Position numbers and translations under genes: made by a program. Of a stretch of 64,000 bases of DNA, positions 30,077 to 40,063 are shown piece after piece. The first letter of the stretch is position 1; each line of letters opens with the position of its first letter. Under the pieces are notes generated by a model. The model was not told the DNA's origin. It saw nothing but the letters and a program-made list of their open reading frames with translations, and searched no databases. The DNA lies in the NCBI GenBank assembly GCA_905215965.1, contig CAJMSD010000006.1, positions 124,001 through 188,000 on the forward strand, in the 5' to 3' direction. This stretch comes from an uncultured bacterium. Lineage in GTDB: Bacteria > Bacillota > Clostridia > Oscillospirales > Ruminococcaceae.

Positions 30077-30985
30077 TTACTCTTCAACGCTCGTTGCGCC
30101 GCTGACTACCTCGGTAATTTCCTGAGTAATGGCTGCCTGCCTTGCTCTGTTATACAAAAGCGATAATTCTCTTATCATATCCTTAGCGCTTTTGGTGGCG
30201 GAGTCCATAGCGGTCATTCTTGCCTGCTGTTCGCTGCAGAAGGCCTCAGCCATCGCGCCGTAAATAAGTCCCTTAGTGTAGTTTGGGATAAGGTAATTCA
30301 TAACTTCCTTAGCAGACGGAACGAATTCTGCTTTTGGCAGCTTCTTTATTTTACCATCTTTTTTGTCAAGTCCGAAATGAATACGCTTGAAAGGCAGTAT
30401 CTGAACGGTTTTAGGCTGAAAAACGCCCTTACTGTCCATATCGGTATATATTAAGTAAACGTCGTCAAGCTCGCGCTTTACAAATTTGTCAAGAATTATT
30501 TCGGCGATATCTCTTGCGCGGTACAGAGTAGGATTCTGAGTAGTGTACAAAAATTCGCTGTCTATCGTCGAGTGATCGACATCGTTATTGCGGTGCTGAA
30601 AATAAATTCTTCCTACCTGACCGAGGATAAAAAGATAGCAGTTATTTTCAACGGCCTTTGCAAGCTCGGCTTCGGTGTGGTTCAATACGTTATGATTATA
30701 GCTGCCGCAGAGTCCCTTATCGGAGGTTATAACGACATAACCCTTTTTTCTTTTTTCCTCCGGGATTTCGAGACGCTTGTTGAAGTATCTCTGGCGCGTT
30801 TCGGGAGTATGCTCAAGAATATCTTCAAGAGTCTCCTGAAGCTTGTCAAAATACGGAGTTGAAGCGTCGAGGGCTTTTCTCGCCTTTTTCAGCTTCGAGG
30901 ACGAAATAAGATACATAGCGTTTGTTATTTTAAGTATCTGCTGAATACTTGCAACACGCTCGTGTATTTCTCTGATATTAGCCAC
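30077..30985 (-). CDS. atpG: ATP synthase F1 subunit gamma
   Basis: A 302-residue central-stalk rotor subunit, with the N-terminal coil IREIHERVASIQQILKITNAM, the conserved SDKGLCGSYN segment and the C-terminal coil with LLYNRARQAAITQEITEVVSGA. The start is GTG. It follows the delta-alpha fusion gene by 13 nt. Confidence 0.95.
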   Translation of the reverse strand: MANIREIHERVASIQQILKITNAMYLISSSKLKKARKALDASTPYFDKLQETLEDILEHTPETRQRYFNKRLEIPEEKRKKGYVVITSDKGLCGSYNHNVLNHTEAELAKAVENNCYLFILGQVGRIYFQHRNNDVDHSTIDSEFLYTTQNPTLYRARDIAEIILDKFVKRELDDVYLIYTDMDSKGVFQPKTVQILPFKRIHFGLDKKDGKIKKLPKAEFVPSAKEVMNYLIPNYTKGLIYGAMAEAFCSEQQARMTAMDSATKSAKDMIRELSLLYNRARQAAITQEITEVVSGATSVEE

Positions 30986-30998
30986 AGACCGTCACCGC

Positions 30999-33023
30999 CT
31001 ATTCCGTAAAGTCTCTGACAGCAAGATCAAGCTTTTCCGTAAGCTCGTCATCAAGGACTGCTTTTGTGTCGATTTCCTCAAGGATCTCGGAATGATAGGT
31101 TTTTATATGACTGATAAGCTCCTTGCAGTAATCCCTTACTTCCTTAGTTGGAATGCCCTTGAAATAACCGTGGGAAGCCGCGTAAAGTATCACGACCTGT
31201 TCGTGGTGAGGAATTGGATTATAAAGCGGCTGCTTAAGGATCTCCATAAGCATATGACCGTGGTTCAGAAGCTCTGTCGTAGCGGAGTCAAGGTCGGAAG
31301 AAAACTGAGTGAAGATCTCCATTTCTCTGAACTGAGCAAGGTCGATACGCAGATTTCCGGAAACCTTTTTCATTGCCTTTGTCTGAGCCGCTCCGCCGAC
31401 ACGCGAAACGGAAAGTCCGACATTTACGGCAGGTCTTACGCCCGAGAAGAAAAGCTCGCTTTCAAGGAAGATCTGACCGTCCGTGATAGAAATAACGTTG
31501 GTCGGGATATAAGCCGACAGATCGCCGGCAAGCGTTTCGATAATAGGCAGAGCGGTAAGAGAACCGCCGCCGTGTTCGTCGTCAAGGTGGCTTGAACGTT
31601 CAAGAAGTCTTGAATGGAGGTAGAAAACGTCGCCCGGATAAGCTTCACGTCCCGGCGGTCTGTGAAGCAGAAGTGACATTGCACGGTAAGCTACTGCGTG
31701 CTTTGAAAGATCGTCGTAAACTATAAGCACGTCTTTGCCCTTGGACATAAAATATTCAGCCATTGCTGTTCCCGAATAGGGAGCGATATACTGAAACGGC
31801 GCAGGATCGCTTGCCGAAGCCGAAACAACGATAGTGTAGTCCATAGCTCCGTGCTTTTTAAGATTATTAACGACCTGTGCGACCGTAGAAGATTTCTGAC
31901 CGATAGCAACATAAACGCAGATAACGTTTTTGCCTCGCTGATTGATTATCGTATCTATAGCGATAGAAGTTTTTCCGGTTTGTCTGTCGCCAATGATAAG
32001 CTCACGCTGTCCCTTGCCGATAGGAAACATTGAATCTATTGCAAGTATACCTGTCTGAAGCGGCTGATCTACCGCTTTACGCTCGATAACACCGGGAGCT
32101 TCACGTTCTATGGGGAAGTAATCCTCGGCAGCGATCTCGCCGAGTCCGTCTATAGGCGCGCCGAGAGCGTCAACAACACGTCCCAGAAGAGCGTCGCTTA
32201 CGCCTACTCCGGCACGTTTTCCGGTACGCGTAACGGTAGAGCCTTCCGTAAGACCGTGATCGTCTCCGAGAAGAACGACTCCGATCGATTTTTCTTCGAG
32301 GTTCTGAACGATTCCTCTTATGCCTGTTTCAAATTCGACAAGCTCTCCGTACATAACATGGTTCATGCCGTGAACTCTTGCGATACCGTCGCCGAGCCTA
32401 ATAATATATCCTGTTTCGGCAGAACCCGATTTCATATCGAAATCTTCGATCTCGCTTTTGAGAACTGAAATAATATCTCCCGAGCCGAATCCCTGATTAT
32501 TGTTTGAAGAAACGCTGCCTGTCTTGTTGATAAGGCTTTCGCGGAGCTTGTTTATGCTTGTGCGGTAGCTTCTGTCGTATTCGATATCTCCGGCAGTAAG
32601 AATAAATCCGCCTATGATATCGGGATCCTTGCGGTATTCGATATCGACATCTTTTTTGTCGAACTTTTCAAGTATAAATTTTTTCAGCTCGTCCTGCTGC
32701 GCTCCTGTAAGCGGAGTAATATAACGTACTATAGCGTGTAAGCTTCCGAGACTTTCAACACATTTTCTGATGTATTCGTTAAGAACGTCCTCAAGCTTGT
32801 CGGCGTTGTGATCGTTGCAGACGTTGATAACGAACTGGTGCAGCTCGGCGGGAAAGAGCTTCTTGATGATATTTTCCTTTTCCTCGTCTGTAACGACAGG
32901 ATTGCCGAGAGTTGCGTCAAGCTCATCGCAAGAATTGAGGATATACTTAGCTTCAGCGGCAGTTTCCTTGGTGATATCATGGCTTGACAGATATTTCAGG
33001 TATTCTTTTTCAATATCATTCAT
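30999..33023 (-). CDS. atpHA: ATP synthase delta-alpha fusion subunit
   Basis: A 674-residue single frame. Residues 1 to about 165 match subunit delta (helical N-domain, then [19 protein letters not shown] and the C-terminal [17 protein letters not shown] hallmark), with a shortened first helix. A Ser/Asn/Gly-rich linker leads to a full subunit alpha from about residue 175: [19 protein letters not shown], the P-loop GDRQTGKTS near 340-350, and the arginine region [15 protein letters not shown]. No separate atpH exists in the operon. Alpha is present three times per F1 and delta normally once, so the fusion changes stoichiometry. It overlaps atpF by 8 nt. Confidence 0.93.
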   Translation of the reverse strand: MNDIEKEYLKYLSSHDITKETAAEAKYILNSCDELDATLGNPVVTDEEKENIIKKLFPAELHQFVINVCNDHNADKLEDVLNEYIRKCVESLGSLHAIVRYITPLTGAQQDELKKFILEKFDKKDVDIEYRKDPDIIGGFILTAGDIEYDRSYRTSINKLRESLINKTGSVSSNNNQGFGSGDIISVLKSEIEDFDMKSGSAETGYIIRLGDGIARVHGMNHVMYGELVEFETGIRGIVQNLEEKSIGVVLLGDDHGLTEGSTVTRTGKRAGVGVSDALLGRVVDALGAPIDGLGEIAAEDYFPIEREAPGVIERKAVDQPLQTGILAIDSMFPIGKGQRELIIGDRQTGKTSIAIDTIINQRGKNVICVYVAIGQKSSTVAQVVNNLKKHGAMDYTIVVSASASDPAPFQYIAPYSGTAMAEYFMSKGKDVLIVYDDLSKHAVAYRAMSLLLHRPPGREAYPGDVFYLHSRLLERSSHLDDEHGGGSLTALPIIETLAGDLSAYIPTNVISITDGQIFLESELFFSGVRPAVNVGLSVSRVGGAAQTKAMKKVSGNLRIDLAQFREMEIFTQFSSDLDSATTELLNHGHMLMEILKQPLYNPIPHHEQVVILYAASHGYFKGIPTKEVRDYCKELISHIKTYHSEILEEIDTKAVLDDELTEKLDLAVRDFTE

Positions 33024-33651
33024 TACTGTCAGCTCCTTCCTGCGACAGGAAGTCGTCTACAAGCTGTCTGTTTCTGCTGTCGTCCATATTTTCGCCGATA
33101 ATTTTGGAAGCGGCGGCAACGGCAAGATCGGCGATCTGCGCCTGAGCCTGCTGCATAGATTTTTTCCTCTCGTTTTCAATGGTTTTATTGGCAGCGGCAA
33201 TTATTTGTTTTGCCTCTTCCTGAGACTGCTGAATAATTCCCTGTTTTTCGGAAGCTGCCTGTTCTCTTGCCTGAGAGATGATCTTCTGCGCTTCTGTTTT
33301 TGCTTCCGATATGGTCGAAGCGTACTGTTCTTTAAGCTCTTCGGCTTCCTCGCGCGATTTCCTTGCGGAATCAATATCGTTCTGAACGGAAGCGGTGCGC
33401 TCTTCGATAAGCTTATTTACCGGTTTGAAGAGGAATTTCCTCATAAGTATTACAAGCAGGAGAATATTGACAAGAGACCATATAATGCCCCATTTATCTA
33501 CGGAAAGGATACCCTGTCCTTCCTGTTCCTCGGCTTCGGTCTGAGCGGCGGAGGAAGTTTCAGCGCCGTCAGCGGTCTCAATATCAACGCCGGCTTCGGC
33601 AGCTGCATTCATAACAGCGCAGAAAACAGCGTCAGATGAGATAGATCCCAT
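33016..33651 (-). CDS. atpF: ATP synthase F0 subunit b with acidic N-terminal extension
   Basis: A 211-residue peripheral stalk subunit, about 40-50 residues longer than usual. The extra N-terminus is acidic ([20 protein letters not shown]). A single membrane helix follows ([26 protein letters not shown]), then a long heptad coiled coil to the end. b normally contacts delta on top of F1, so the extension may be linked to the altered delta-alpha arrangement in this operon. Confidence 0.92.
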   Translation of the reverse strand: MGSISSDAVFCAVMNAAAEAGVDIETADGAETSSAAQTEAEEQEGQGILSVDKWGIIWSLVNILLLVILMRKFLFKPVNKLIEERTASVQNDIDSARKSREEAEELKEQYASTISEAKTEAQKIISQAREQAASEKQGIIQQSQEEAKQIIAAANKTIENERKKSMQQAQAQIADLAVAAASKIIGENMDDSRNRQLVDDFLSQEGADSNE

Positions 33652-33672
33652 AAATATTTACCTCCGTTGTGA

Positions 33673-33894
33673 TTATTTTGAAAGAATTATCAGAAGTGCG
33701 ATAACAAAGCCGTAAATAGCCGTAGCTTCTGCGAGAGCACAGCCGAGAAGAAGAGCCTTGTTGATGTCGCCTTTAGCCTCGGGCTGCCTTGCGATAGCCT
33801 CAGAAGCCTTAGAAGTAGCGATTCCTATACCGATACCTGCGCCTATGCCCGTGAGAACGGCAACGCCTGCACCTAATGCGATAAGTCCACTCAT
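33673..33894 (-). CDS. atpE: ATP synthase F0 subunit c, copy 2
   Basis: A 73-residue hairpin proteolipid with two membrane helices, the RQPEAKG polar loop and the ion-binding Glu in [10 protein letters not shown]. It is identical in protein sequence to the upstream copy. The Gln and Ser of sodium-binding c rings are Ile and Ala here, so coupling is more likely to protons. CGGAGG site before ATG. Confidence 0.95.
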   Translation of the reverse strand: MSGLIALGAGVAVLTGIGAGIGIGIATSKASEAIARQPEAKGDINKALLLGCALAEATAIYGFVIALLIILSK

Positions 33895-33914
33895 ATTAAA
33901 AACCTCCGTTGTGA

Positions 33915-34136
33915 TTATTTTGAAAGAATTATCAGAAGAGCGATAACAAAGCCGTAAATAGCCGTAGCTTCTGCAAGCGCGCAGCCGAGAAGAAGAGCCT
34001 TGTTTATGTCGCCTTTAGCTTCGGGCTGTCTTGCGATAGCCTCAGAAGCCTTAGAAGTAGCGATTCCTATACCGATACCTGCGCCTATGCCCGTAAGAAC
34101 GGCAACGCCTGCACCCAATGCGATAAGTCCACTCAT
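33915..34136 (-). CDS. atpE: ATP synthase F0 subunit c, copy 1
   Basis: A 73-residue proteolipid identical to the copy 242 bp away. The two genes differ at about nine bases, all silent. The spacer and ribosome site are duplicated as well, so this is a tandem duplication of gene plus leader. It follows atpB by 27 nt. Duplication may raise c supply for a multi-copy ring (8-17 per complex). Confidence 0.95.
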   Translation of the reverse strand: MSGLIALGAGVAVLTGIGAGIGIGIATSKASEAIARQPEAKGDINKALLLGCALAEATAIYGFVIALLIILSK

Positions 34137-34163
34137 ATTAAAACCTCCGTACGAAATTTTTGA

Positions 34164-34844
34164 TTATTCCATAGATTCAGCCATAAACAGCGAAGTCAGG
34201 AAAACGAATACGTATGCCTGAATAAGTCCGTCGAAAACGTCGAAATAGAAGCTGAATATAAGCGGTACGCCTACAGGCACTACCAGCTTGATAAGCTCCA
34301 TGATAACGAAAGCGCCGAGAACGTTTCCGAAAAGACGCATACAAAGCGAAAGCGGTTTAATAATAAGCTCAAGGATATTCATAGGAAGCATAAGTCCCAT
34401 AGGCTCTTTAAAGCCTTTAAGCCAGCCGCCCACACCTTTTTCCTTTATTGAGCTTACCTGAATAAGCACGATGCTTATAGCCGCAAGAGATACTGTTACA
34501 TTGAAATCCTTTGTCGGCGGTCTTAAACCGAAAAGACCGATAACATTCGAGACGCCTATGTAGATCAGAAGCGTTCCGAGGAGCGGAACATATTTTTTGC
34601 CCTTTGGTCCGAGGATCCCGATGAAAAAGTTATTTATCCAGTTAATGCCGATCTCCAGCAGACACTGCGAACCTTTAGGTATGGTTTTCATTTTCTTTAC
34701 AAGAATAATTGAGGCAATAACGAGAACCGCCATAATGAACCATGTCATAACGCAGGATTCGGGTACAGGTATGCCGCCAAATATCGGAATAGTGAATGCG
34801 GTACGGTTTTCCAGTTCCTCCATAAGCTTGTCAGCGAGTTCCAT
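34164..34844 (-). CDS. atpB: ATP synthase F0 subunit a
   Basis: A 226-residue membrane stator with five or six helices. The essential arginine is in LSLCMRLFGNVLGAF, and the C-terminal helices end in LIQAYVFVFLTSLFMAE. First gene of the operon, behind an AAAGGGG site. Confidence 0.94.
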   Translation of the reverse strand: MELADKLMEELENRTAFTIPIFGGIPVPESCVMTWFIMAVLVIASIILVKKMKTIPKGSQCLLEIGINWINNFFIGILGPKGKKYVPLLGTLLIYIGVSNVIGLFGLRPPTKDFNVTVSLAAISIVLIQVSSIKEKGVGGWLKGFKEPMGLMLPMNILELIIKPLSLCMRLFGNVLGAFVIMELIKLVVPVGVPLIFSFYFDVFDGLIQAYVFVFLTSLFMAESME

Positions 34845-34872
34845 GATAACACCCCTTTCTTAAAAATAATAA

Positions 34873-34911
34873 AACGGAGAATACACCACCGTTGGCATAA
34901 ATCTCCGTTGA
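34873..34911 (-). other. Hairpin in the ATP synthase operon 5' UTR
   Basis: CGGAGA and TCTCCG pair across a 27-nt loop just upstream of the atpB ribosome site. The arm resembles the CGGAGG sites used by this operon. A role in translation control is possible but unproven. Confidence 0.35.
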
Positions 34912-34985
34912 TTTTGTCAAGATAAGCAGAACTTGTTCTTATATTGTTATAGGAGCGCTGTAAAGCGTTCCGAAACACCTTTAAT

Positions 34986-35014
34986 ATAATATAACAATTC
35001 CCTTTGAATGTCAA
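34986..35014 (-). promoter_or_regulatory. Sigma-A promoter of the ATP synthase operon
   Basis: Minus strand TTGACA (35009-35014), 17 nt, TATTAT (34986-34991), giving a leader of about 135 nt before atpB. Confidence 0.75.
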
Positions 35015-35110
35015 GCATTTGTGAAAAATTTCACATTACTTACATAAATAACTGCGTTGTTTATGTAAAAGGCAGTAAAAAACTGTCTTTATAAGCAACA
35101 AACGCATTTT

Positions 35111-35458
35111 TCAATCAATCGATTTCTGAGATTCGCCGTTGTCGGAAGCAAGCTCGATAGCGTTATTAAGGCGATCGATAGCGTTTGTATTCAGCTTTGA
35201 GGTAAGCTTGAGCCTGTCCAATTCAGCCTTGAAAGCATTAAGCTCGGCGGCAAGCTTTTTCATGATCTCCATATTGTTAAGCTGCTTATCTTCAAGCGCG
35301 CAGACGCGTTTGATAAGATCGTTTATATTTGCGGCAAGAAGCTCATTGGCTGTATTTTGATTTTCTCCGAAATTTTCAAGCTGAGCGCCTGTCTTGAACA
35401 GACCTTTTTCGCCGCTGTAAGTTTTCATTTTTTCATTTGTAAGCTTCGTGTCAGTCAT
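35111..35458 (-). CDS. Small coiled-coil protein of unknown function
   Basis: A 115-residue protein, hydrophilic and predicted mostly helical from residue 40 (ALEDKQLNNMEIMKKLAAELNAFKAELDRLK), with heptad-like leucines. No signal peptide or membrane segment. It is 14 nt downstream of the sugar nucleotide reductase gene, so it is probably the last gene of the polysaccharide operon. I do not recognise the family. Confidence 0.65.
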   Translation of the reverse strand: MTDTKLTNEKMKTYSGEKGLFKTGAQLENFGENQNTANELLAANINDLIKRVCALEDKQLNNMEIMKKLAAELNAFKAELDRLKLTSKLNTNAIDRLNNAIELASDNGESQKSID

Positions 35459-35472
35459 GACGATAACCTCCG

Positions 35473-36408
35473 TTACAGATTTTCACGCCAATAATCAAGC
35501 GTATCCTTAATGGTCTGCTCCATTGTTATTTCGGCTTTCCAGCCTGTATCCCCGAAAATTGAAGATGTATCTGGTTCGATCTTTGGAATATCCGAAGCTC
35601 TTGTTTTAGACGGATCCTGAACGACCTTGATATCGCAGTCCGAAAAGCCAAGGGCAGTATCGAGAATTTCCTGAATGGCAACGGCGCGACCTCTTCCGAT
35701 ATTGTATGTCTTTCCGCTGCTTCCCTTTTCGGCAAGCAGACGATAAGCTCTTACAACGTCGCGCACATCGGTGAAATCTCTCATTGCCGAAAGATTTCCG
35801 ACGCATATTTCCGGTTTATTTCCGAGCTTTTCGATAGCGGCTATCTGATGGCAGAAATCGGAAATAACAAACATTGGGCTTTGTTCGGGTCCCGAATGAT
35901 TAAAGGCTCTGACCATGATAACGTCCATATTATAGGCGCGGGAATATATTTCTCCGAGCATTCCCTGACAAGCTTTTGTAGCGGCATAAATATTTCCCGG
36001 ATTAAGAGGCTCGCTCTCTTTAAGAGGACAAGCTCCGCTTCTGATAAAACCGTACTCCTCGCCCGAACCGATAAGTATTATCCTTATTTTTTTGTCCGAT
36101 GCTCTGACGGCTTCAAGGACGTTGATAGTTCCTATAACGTTTATCTCGGCGGTAAGCTGCGGCTTTTTCCAAGAAACGGCTACCGAGCTTTGTGCAGCCA
36201 GATGATAAACGGCATCCGGCTTAACGGCTTCGATAAGTGAAGCTGCCGCGCCATTTTCAAGGATATCGAGTGTATGGACAGTGCAGCGATCGCTGTTTAT
36301 ATTTTCGTTTGGCAGGCACGTTGCATGGACCTCAAAGTCATTGGCGGCAAGCTCGTTTATGAGATATCCTCCAACGAATCCCGCGCCTCCTATAATTAAA
36401 GCTTTCAT
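35473..36408 (-). CDS. rmd: GDP-4-keto-6-deoxy-mannose reductase-like SDR (RMD type)
   Basis: A 311-residue extended SDR with GGAGFVGGYL for NAD(P), the Ser in LIGSGEEYG and YxxxK in YAATK. With Gmd in the same operon it most likely reduces GDP-4-keto-6-deoxy-D-mannose to GDP-D-rhamnose, though a 6-deoxy-talose product or an epimerase function cannot be excluded. Its start overlaps the glycosyltransferase stop by one base (TAATG). Confidence 0.75.
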   Translation of the reverse strand: MKALIIGGAGFVGGYLINELAANDFEVHATCLPNENINSDRCTVHTLDILENGAAASLIEAVKPDAVYHLAAQSSVAVSWKKPQLTAEINVIGTINVLEAVRASDKKIRIILIGSGEEYGFIRSGACPLKESEPLNPGNIYAATKACQGMLGEIYSRAYNMDVIMVRAFNHSGPEQSPMFVISDFCHQIAAIEKLGNKPEICVGNLSAMRDFTDVRDVVRAYRLLAEKGSSGKTYNIGRGRAVAIQEILDTALGFSDCDIKVVQDPSKTRASDIPKIEPDTSSIFGDTGWKAEITMEQTIKDTLDYWRENL

Positions 36409-37559
36409 TAGCTAAACCTCCGTTGATCGGCGTTTTCCGAAAGAACGCCATATATTTCCCTGATTATATTTTTCTCATTAAAGCAGGTTTTTACACGTTC
36501 GGCGGCGTTATTTCCTAAAATTTCCCGAAGCTTGGGATCGGCAGCCAGACGATTTATTGCTGCTGCAAGAGCGGCAGAATCGGACGGCGGAACAGTAAGT
36601 CCCGTTTCCTCGTTAAGGCTGACGTAAGGCACTCCCGACGGCAGCGATGTATTGATGACAGGTTTTCCGTATATCATCGCTTCAAGCTGGACGATACCGA
36701 AGGCTTCGCTTTTTGCAGCCGACGGAAGAACGAATATATCGCAGTCGGCGTATGCCTGCCGGAGCTGATCGTCGGGCAGGAAGCCGAGAAAATGCACCCG
36801 TTGGTCTATCCTGTTTTTTTCTGCGTATTGTTTAAGGCCGTATTCAAGCTCTCCCGTACCGGCGATAAAAAGCTCGCATCCTTTAACATCTTTGAACGCT
36901 TTAAGCAGAATATCCACGCCCTTGTAATATACGAGCCGTCCTGTGAAAAAGACTTTCACGCTGTCCGAATAACGGCACATATCCGAAAGGATCGGTTTTT
37001 TTCGGATCGAAAGATAATCTTCGGGAGTTATTCCGTAGGGTATCACACGGCATTTTTCCCTGAAAGCGGGCAGATGATCCGAGCCGAGAATGTGACCCTC
37101 CGTAGCGGTGATAATGCAGTCGGCACGTTTAAGCATTTTCATCATAAACGGCTTGTAGAATAGCATCAGCTTTTTCTGCTTTACAATGTCGCTGTGCCAC
37201 GAAATAACGACTTTTCCCTTGAATCCCGACAGCAGAAGCGCAGCGTCCGCAAGAGGAAAAGGAACGTGGATATGAACCACATCGGCAGCTTTTGCCATTT
37301 TTCTGAAAAGTCTTAAAAACGAAAACGAAAGCGGACACGAGAAATAAGTTCCCAAGCTTCCTGCACGGGTCAGTTCCACTCCGTTGACGGTCTCGCGGTA
37401 GGTTTTTCCGCGTCCGTCGCGGCAGACAAGGGTTTTCACCTCAACTCCGTCAAACGCTCCAAGCTCCTCGGAATACTGCTTAACAAGGCTTTCTATCCCT
37501 CCGATATGAGGATAATATGCTTTGTTTACCTGTAATATTTTTAGTTTTCTGCCGTTCAT
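36408..37559 (-). CDS. Glycosyltransferase, GT4 family
   Basis: A 383-residue GT-B enzyme. The N-domain begins LKILQVNKAYYPHIGGIESLV, and the C-domain has FFTGRLVYYKGVDILL and the E-x7-E motif in SEAFGIVQLEAM. It likely adds a sugar from a nucleotide donor to a lipid-linked repeat unit in the cytoplasm. It is coupled by one-base overlaps to both neighbours. Donor and acceptor are unknown; GDP-mannose or GDP-rhamnose are natural guesses from the operon. Confidence 0.88.
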   Translation of the reverse strand: MNGRKLKILQVNKAYYPHIGGIESLVKQYSEELGAFDGVEVKTLVCRDGRGKTYRETVNGVELTRAGSLGTYFSCPLSFSFLRLFRKMAKAADVVHIHVPFPLADAALLLSGFKGKVVISWHSDIVKQKKLMLFYKPFMMKMLKRADCIITATEGHILGSDHLPAFREKCRVIPYGITPEDYLSIRKKPILSDMCRYSDSVKVFFTGRLVYYKGVDILLKAFKDVKGCELFIAGTGELEYGLKQYAEKNRIDQRVHFLGFLPDDQLRQAYADCDIFVLPSAAKSEAFGIVQLEAMIYGKPVINTSLPSGVPYVSLNEETGLTVPPSDSAALAAAINRLAADPKLREILGNNAAERVKTCFNEKNIIREIYGVLSENADQRRFS

Positions 37560-38725
37560 TACAGAAACTCCTTATAAACGTTGTATAATAAGCCGGCAGA
37601 TCTTTCCCAAGTGAAAGTCTTTGCGCGTTCGAGACCCTTTCGGCTGAGTTCCGAGCGCAGCTCTGCGTCTGAATAAAGCCTGTACAGTCCGTCGGCTATA
37701 TTTTCGGAAGAGTACGCGTCGCAGATAACGGCACAGTCGCCCGTAACCTCGGGAAGAGAAGCTTCCCCCGAAGAAAGAACGGGAACTCCGCAAGCCATTG
37801 CTTCAAGAGGAGGCATACCGAATCCCTCGTAAACAGACGGGAAAACAAAGGCGAGAGCGCCGCACATAAGCGGATTCATGTCCTCGGCAGGAATATATTT
37901 TGTAAAGATAACTTTATCAGCAAGTCCAAGCTCGGTAACTTTAGCAAAGATACTGTCGTAAAGCCAGCCTTTGCCTCCTGCAAGCACGAGCTTTGGAGGT
38001 ACTTCCTTGATACGCTGAGCAAAAATATTATATGCTTCTATCAGACGTTCGAGGTTTTTTCGGGGTTCGATCGTTCCGAGATAGAGGAAGTAATCTCCGT
38101 TTATCCCGAGCTGCTTTTTCACCTCGGGAATACGTTCGGGAGCTTCGCACGGACGGAACTTTTCAAGATCGACTCCGCAGGGAACAACTCTGAGCTTTTC
38201 TTCATGCTCGGGAAAATATTTCAGTATTTCGGATTTTGAAAATTCCGAATCCGTTACGATAATATCAGCGCGTTTCATAGATTTTTTAAGTCCAGTATTA
38301 AGCATATGCTTTGTTCGGGCGCGCACTGTTTCGGGAAACGCTTTATAAACCATATCGTGAACCGTAACAACGGTCTTGCCGTGAACTCCGGGAGGAACGA
38401 TATAATTGAAAAAGTGAGTGATATCGTCTTCTTTGCCGAAGAATTTTTTATACGGGATCGGCAGGAAGTTTGAAGCGGCACGGTAAAGCATTACCGAGAA
38501 GTGACCTATATTAGCTCCGATGTTATCGTTCATAAAGGGCTTAAGGCGTTCAAGCTTGATATGGTCGTCTTTGCGTGAGAAAAAATTGAAATTATATCTG
38601 TTTTCAGGATAAAGCTCGGCAAGAGCCATTGCCTGTCCGACCTCGCACCAGCCGATACCTGTCAGCCTGTCGTTTACTATCGGGAGAGCGTCAAAAGCAA
38701 TATTCAAAATTTTTTCTCCTTTCAA
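37559..38725 (-). CDS. Glycosyltransferase, GT4 family (mannosyltransferase-like)
   Basis: A 388-residue GT-B enzyme with FLYLGTIEPRKNLERLIEAY and the E-x7-E segment VYEGFGMPPLEAMACGVPVL. The N-domain starts LNIAFDALPIVNDRLTGIGW, as in bacterial mannosyl- and rhamnosyltransferases acting on polysaccharide repeats. Start codon ATG with an AAAGGAG site. It overlaps the next gene by one base; 220 nt of non-coding DNA separates it from gmd. Confidence 0.88.
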   Translation of the reverse strand: MKGEKILNIAFDALPIVNDRLTGIGWCEVGQAMALAELYPENRYNFNFFSRKDDHIKLERLKPFMNDNIGANIGHFSVMLYRAASNFLPIPYKKFFGKEDDITHFFNYIVPPGVHGKTVVTVHDMVYKAFPETVRARTKHMLNTGLKKSMKRADIIVTDSEFSKSEILKYFPEHEEKLRVVPCGVDLEKFRPCEAPERIPEVKKQLGINGDYFLYLGTIEPRKNLERLIEAYNIFAQRIKEVPPKLVLAGGKGWLYDSIFAKVTELGLADKVIFTKYIPAEDMNPLMCGALAFVFPSVYEGFGMPPLEAMACGVPVLSSGEASLPEVTGDCAVICDAYSSENIADGLYRLYSDAELRSELSRKGLERAKTFTWERSAGLLYNVYKEFL

Positions 38726-38945
38726 ATATCAGAAAAATATTTCAGCATAAAAACAAGAACAATGGCAAACGGCATCGTTCAAAGCTGAATATTTTTTATG
38801 TAAGAGTTCCCGGCGCTGCCTTAAAAAAATTACCGAACTTTCTCATGGCGCTGCCTCAAGTCAAAAATGTAACGGGCGAACAATACCGTACACAGCAAAA
38901 AATGCAATGTACAGCGGAAGTCCGCCCGACGGTTTGTTTTATGCT
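38726..38945 (-). other. Structured intergenic stretch inside the polysaccharide operon
   Basis: No gene. CGGGCG/CGCCCG arms near 38873 and 38929 enclose GTACA/TGTAC arms around an A-rich loop, giving a multi-step hairpin just past the gmd stop. A direct repeat GGCGCTGCCT lies at about 38812 and 38849. It may be an internal partial terminator or processing site. Confidence 0.35.
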
Positions 38946-40001
<1,056 letters not shown>

Positions 40002-40063
40002 TTATTATTATAAAAATTAAATTTATATCGTTAAATTTGCTTGATCGGCGATTCCGGTTTGCT

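Noticed and set aside
33673..34136. Sodium-coupled ATP synthase
   Set aside because: The c subunit has Ile and Ala where sodium-binding c rings have Gln and Ser, so proton coupling is more likely.
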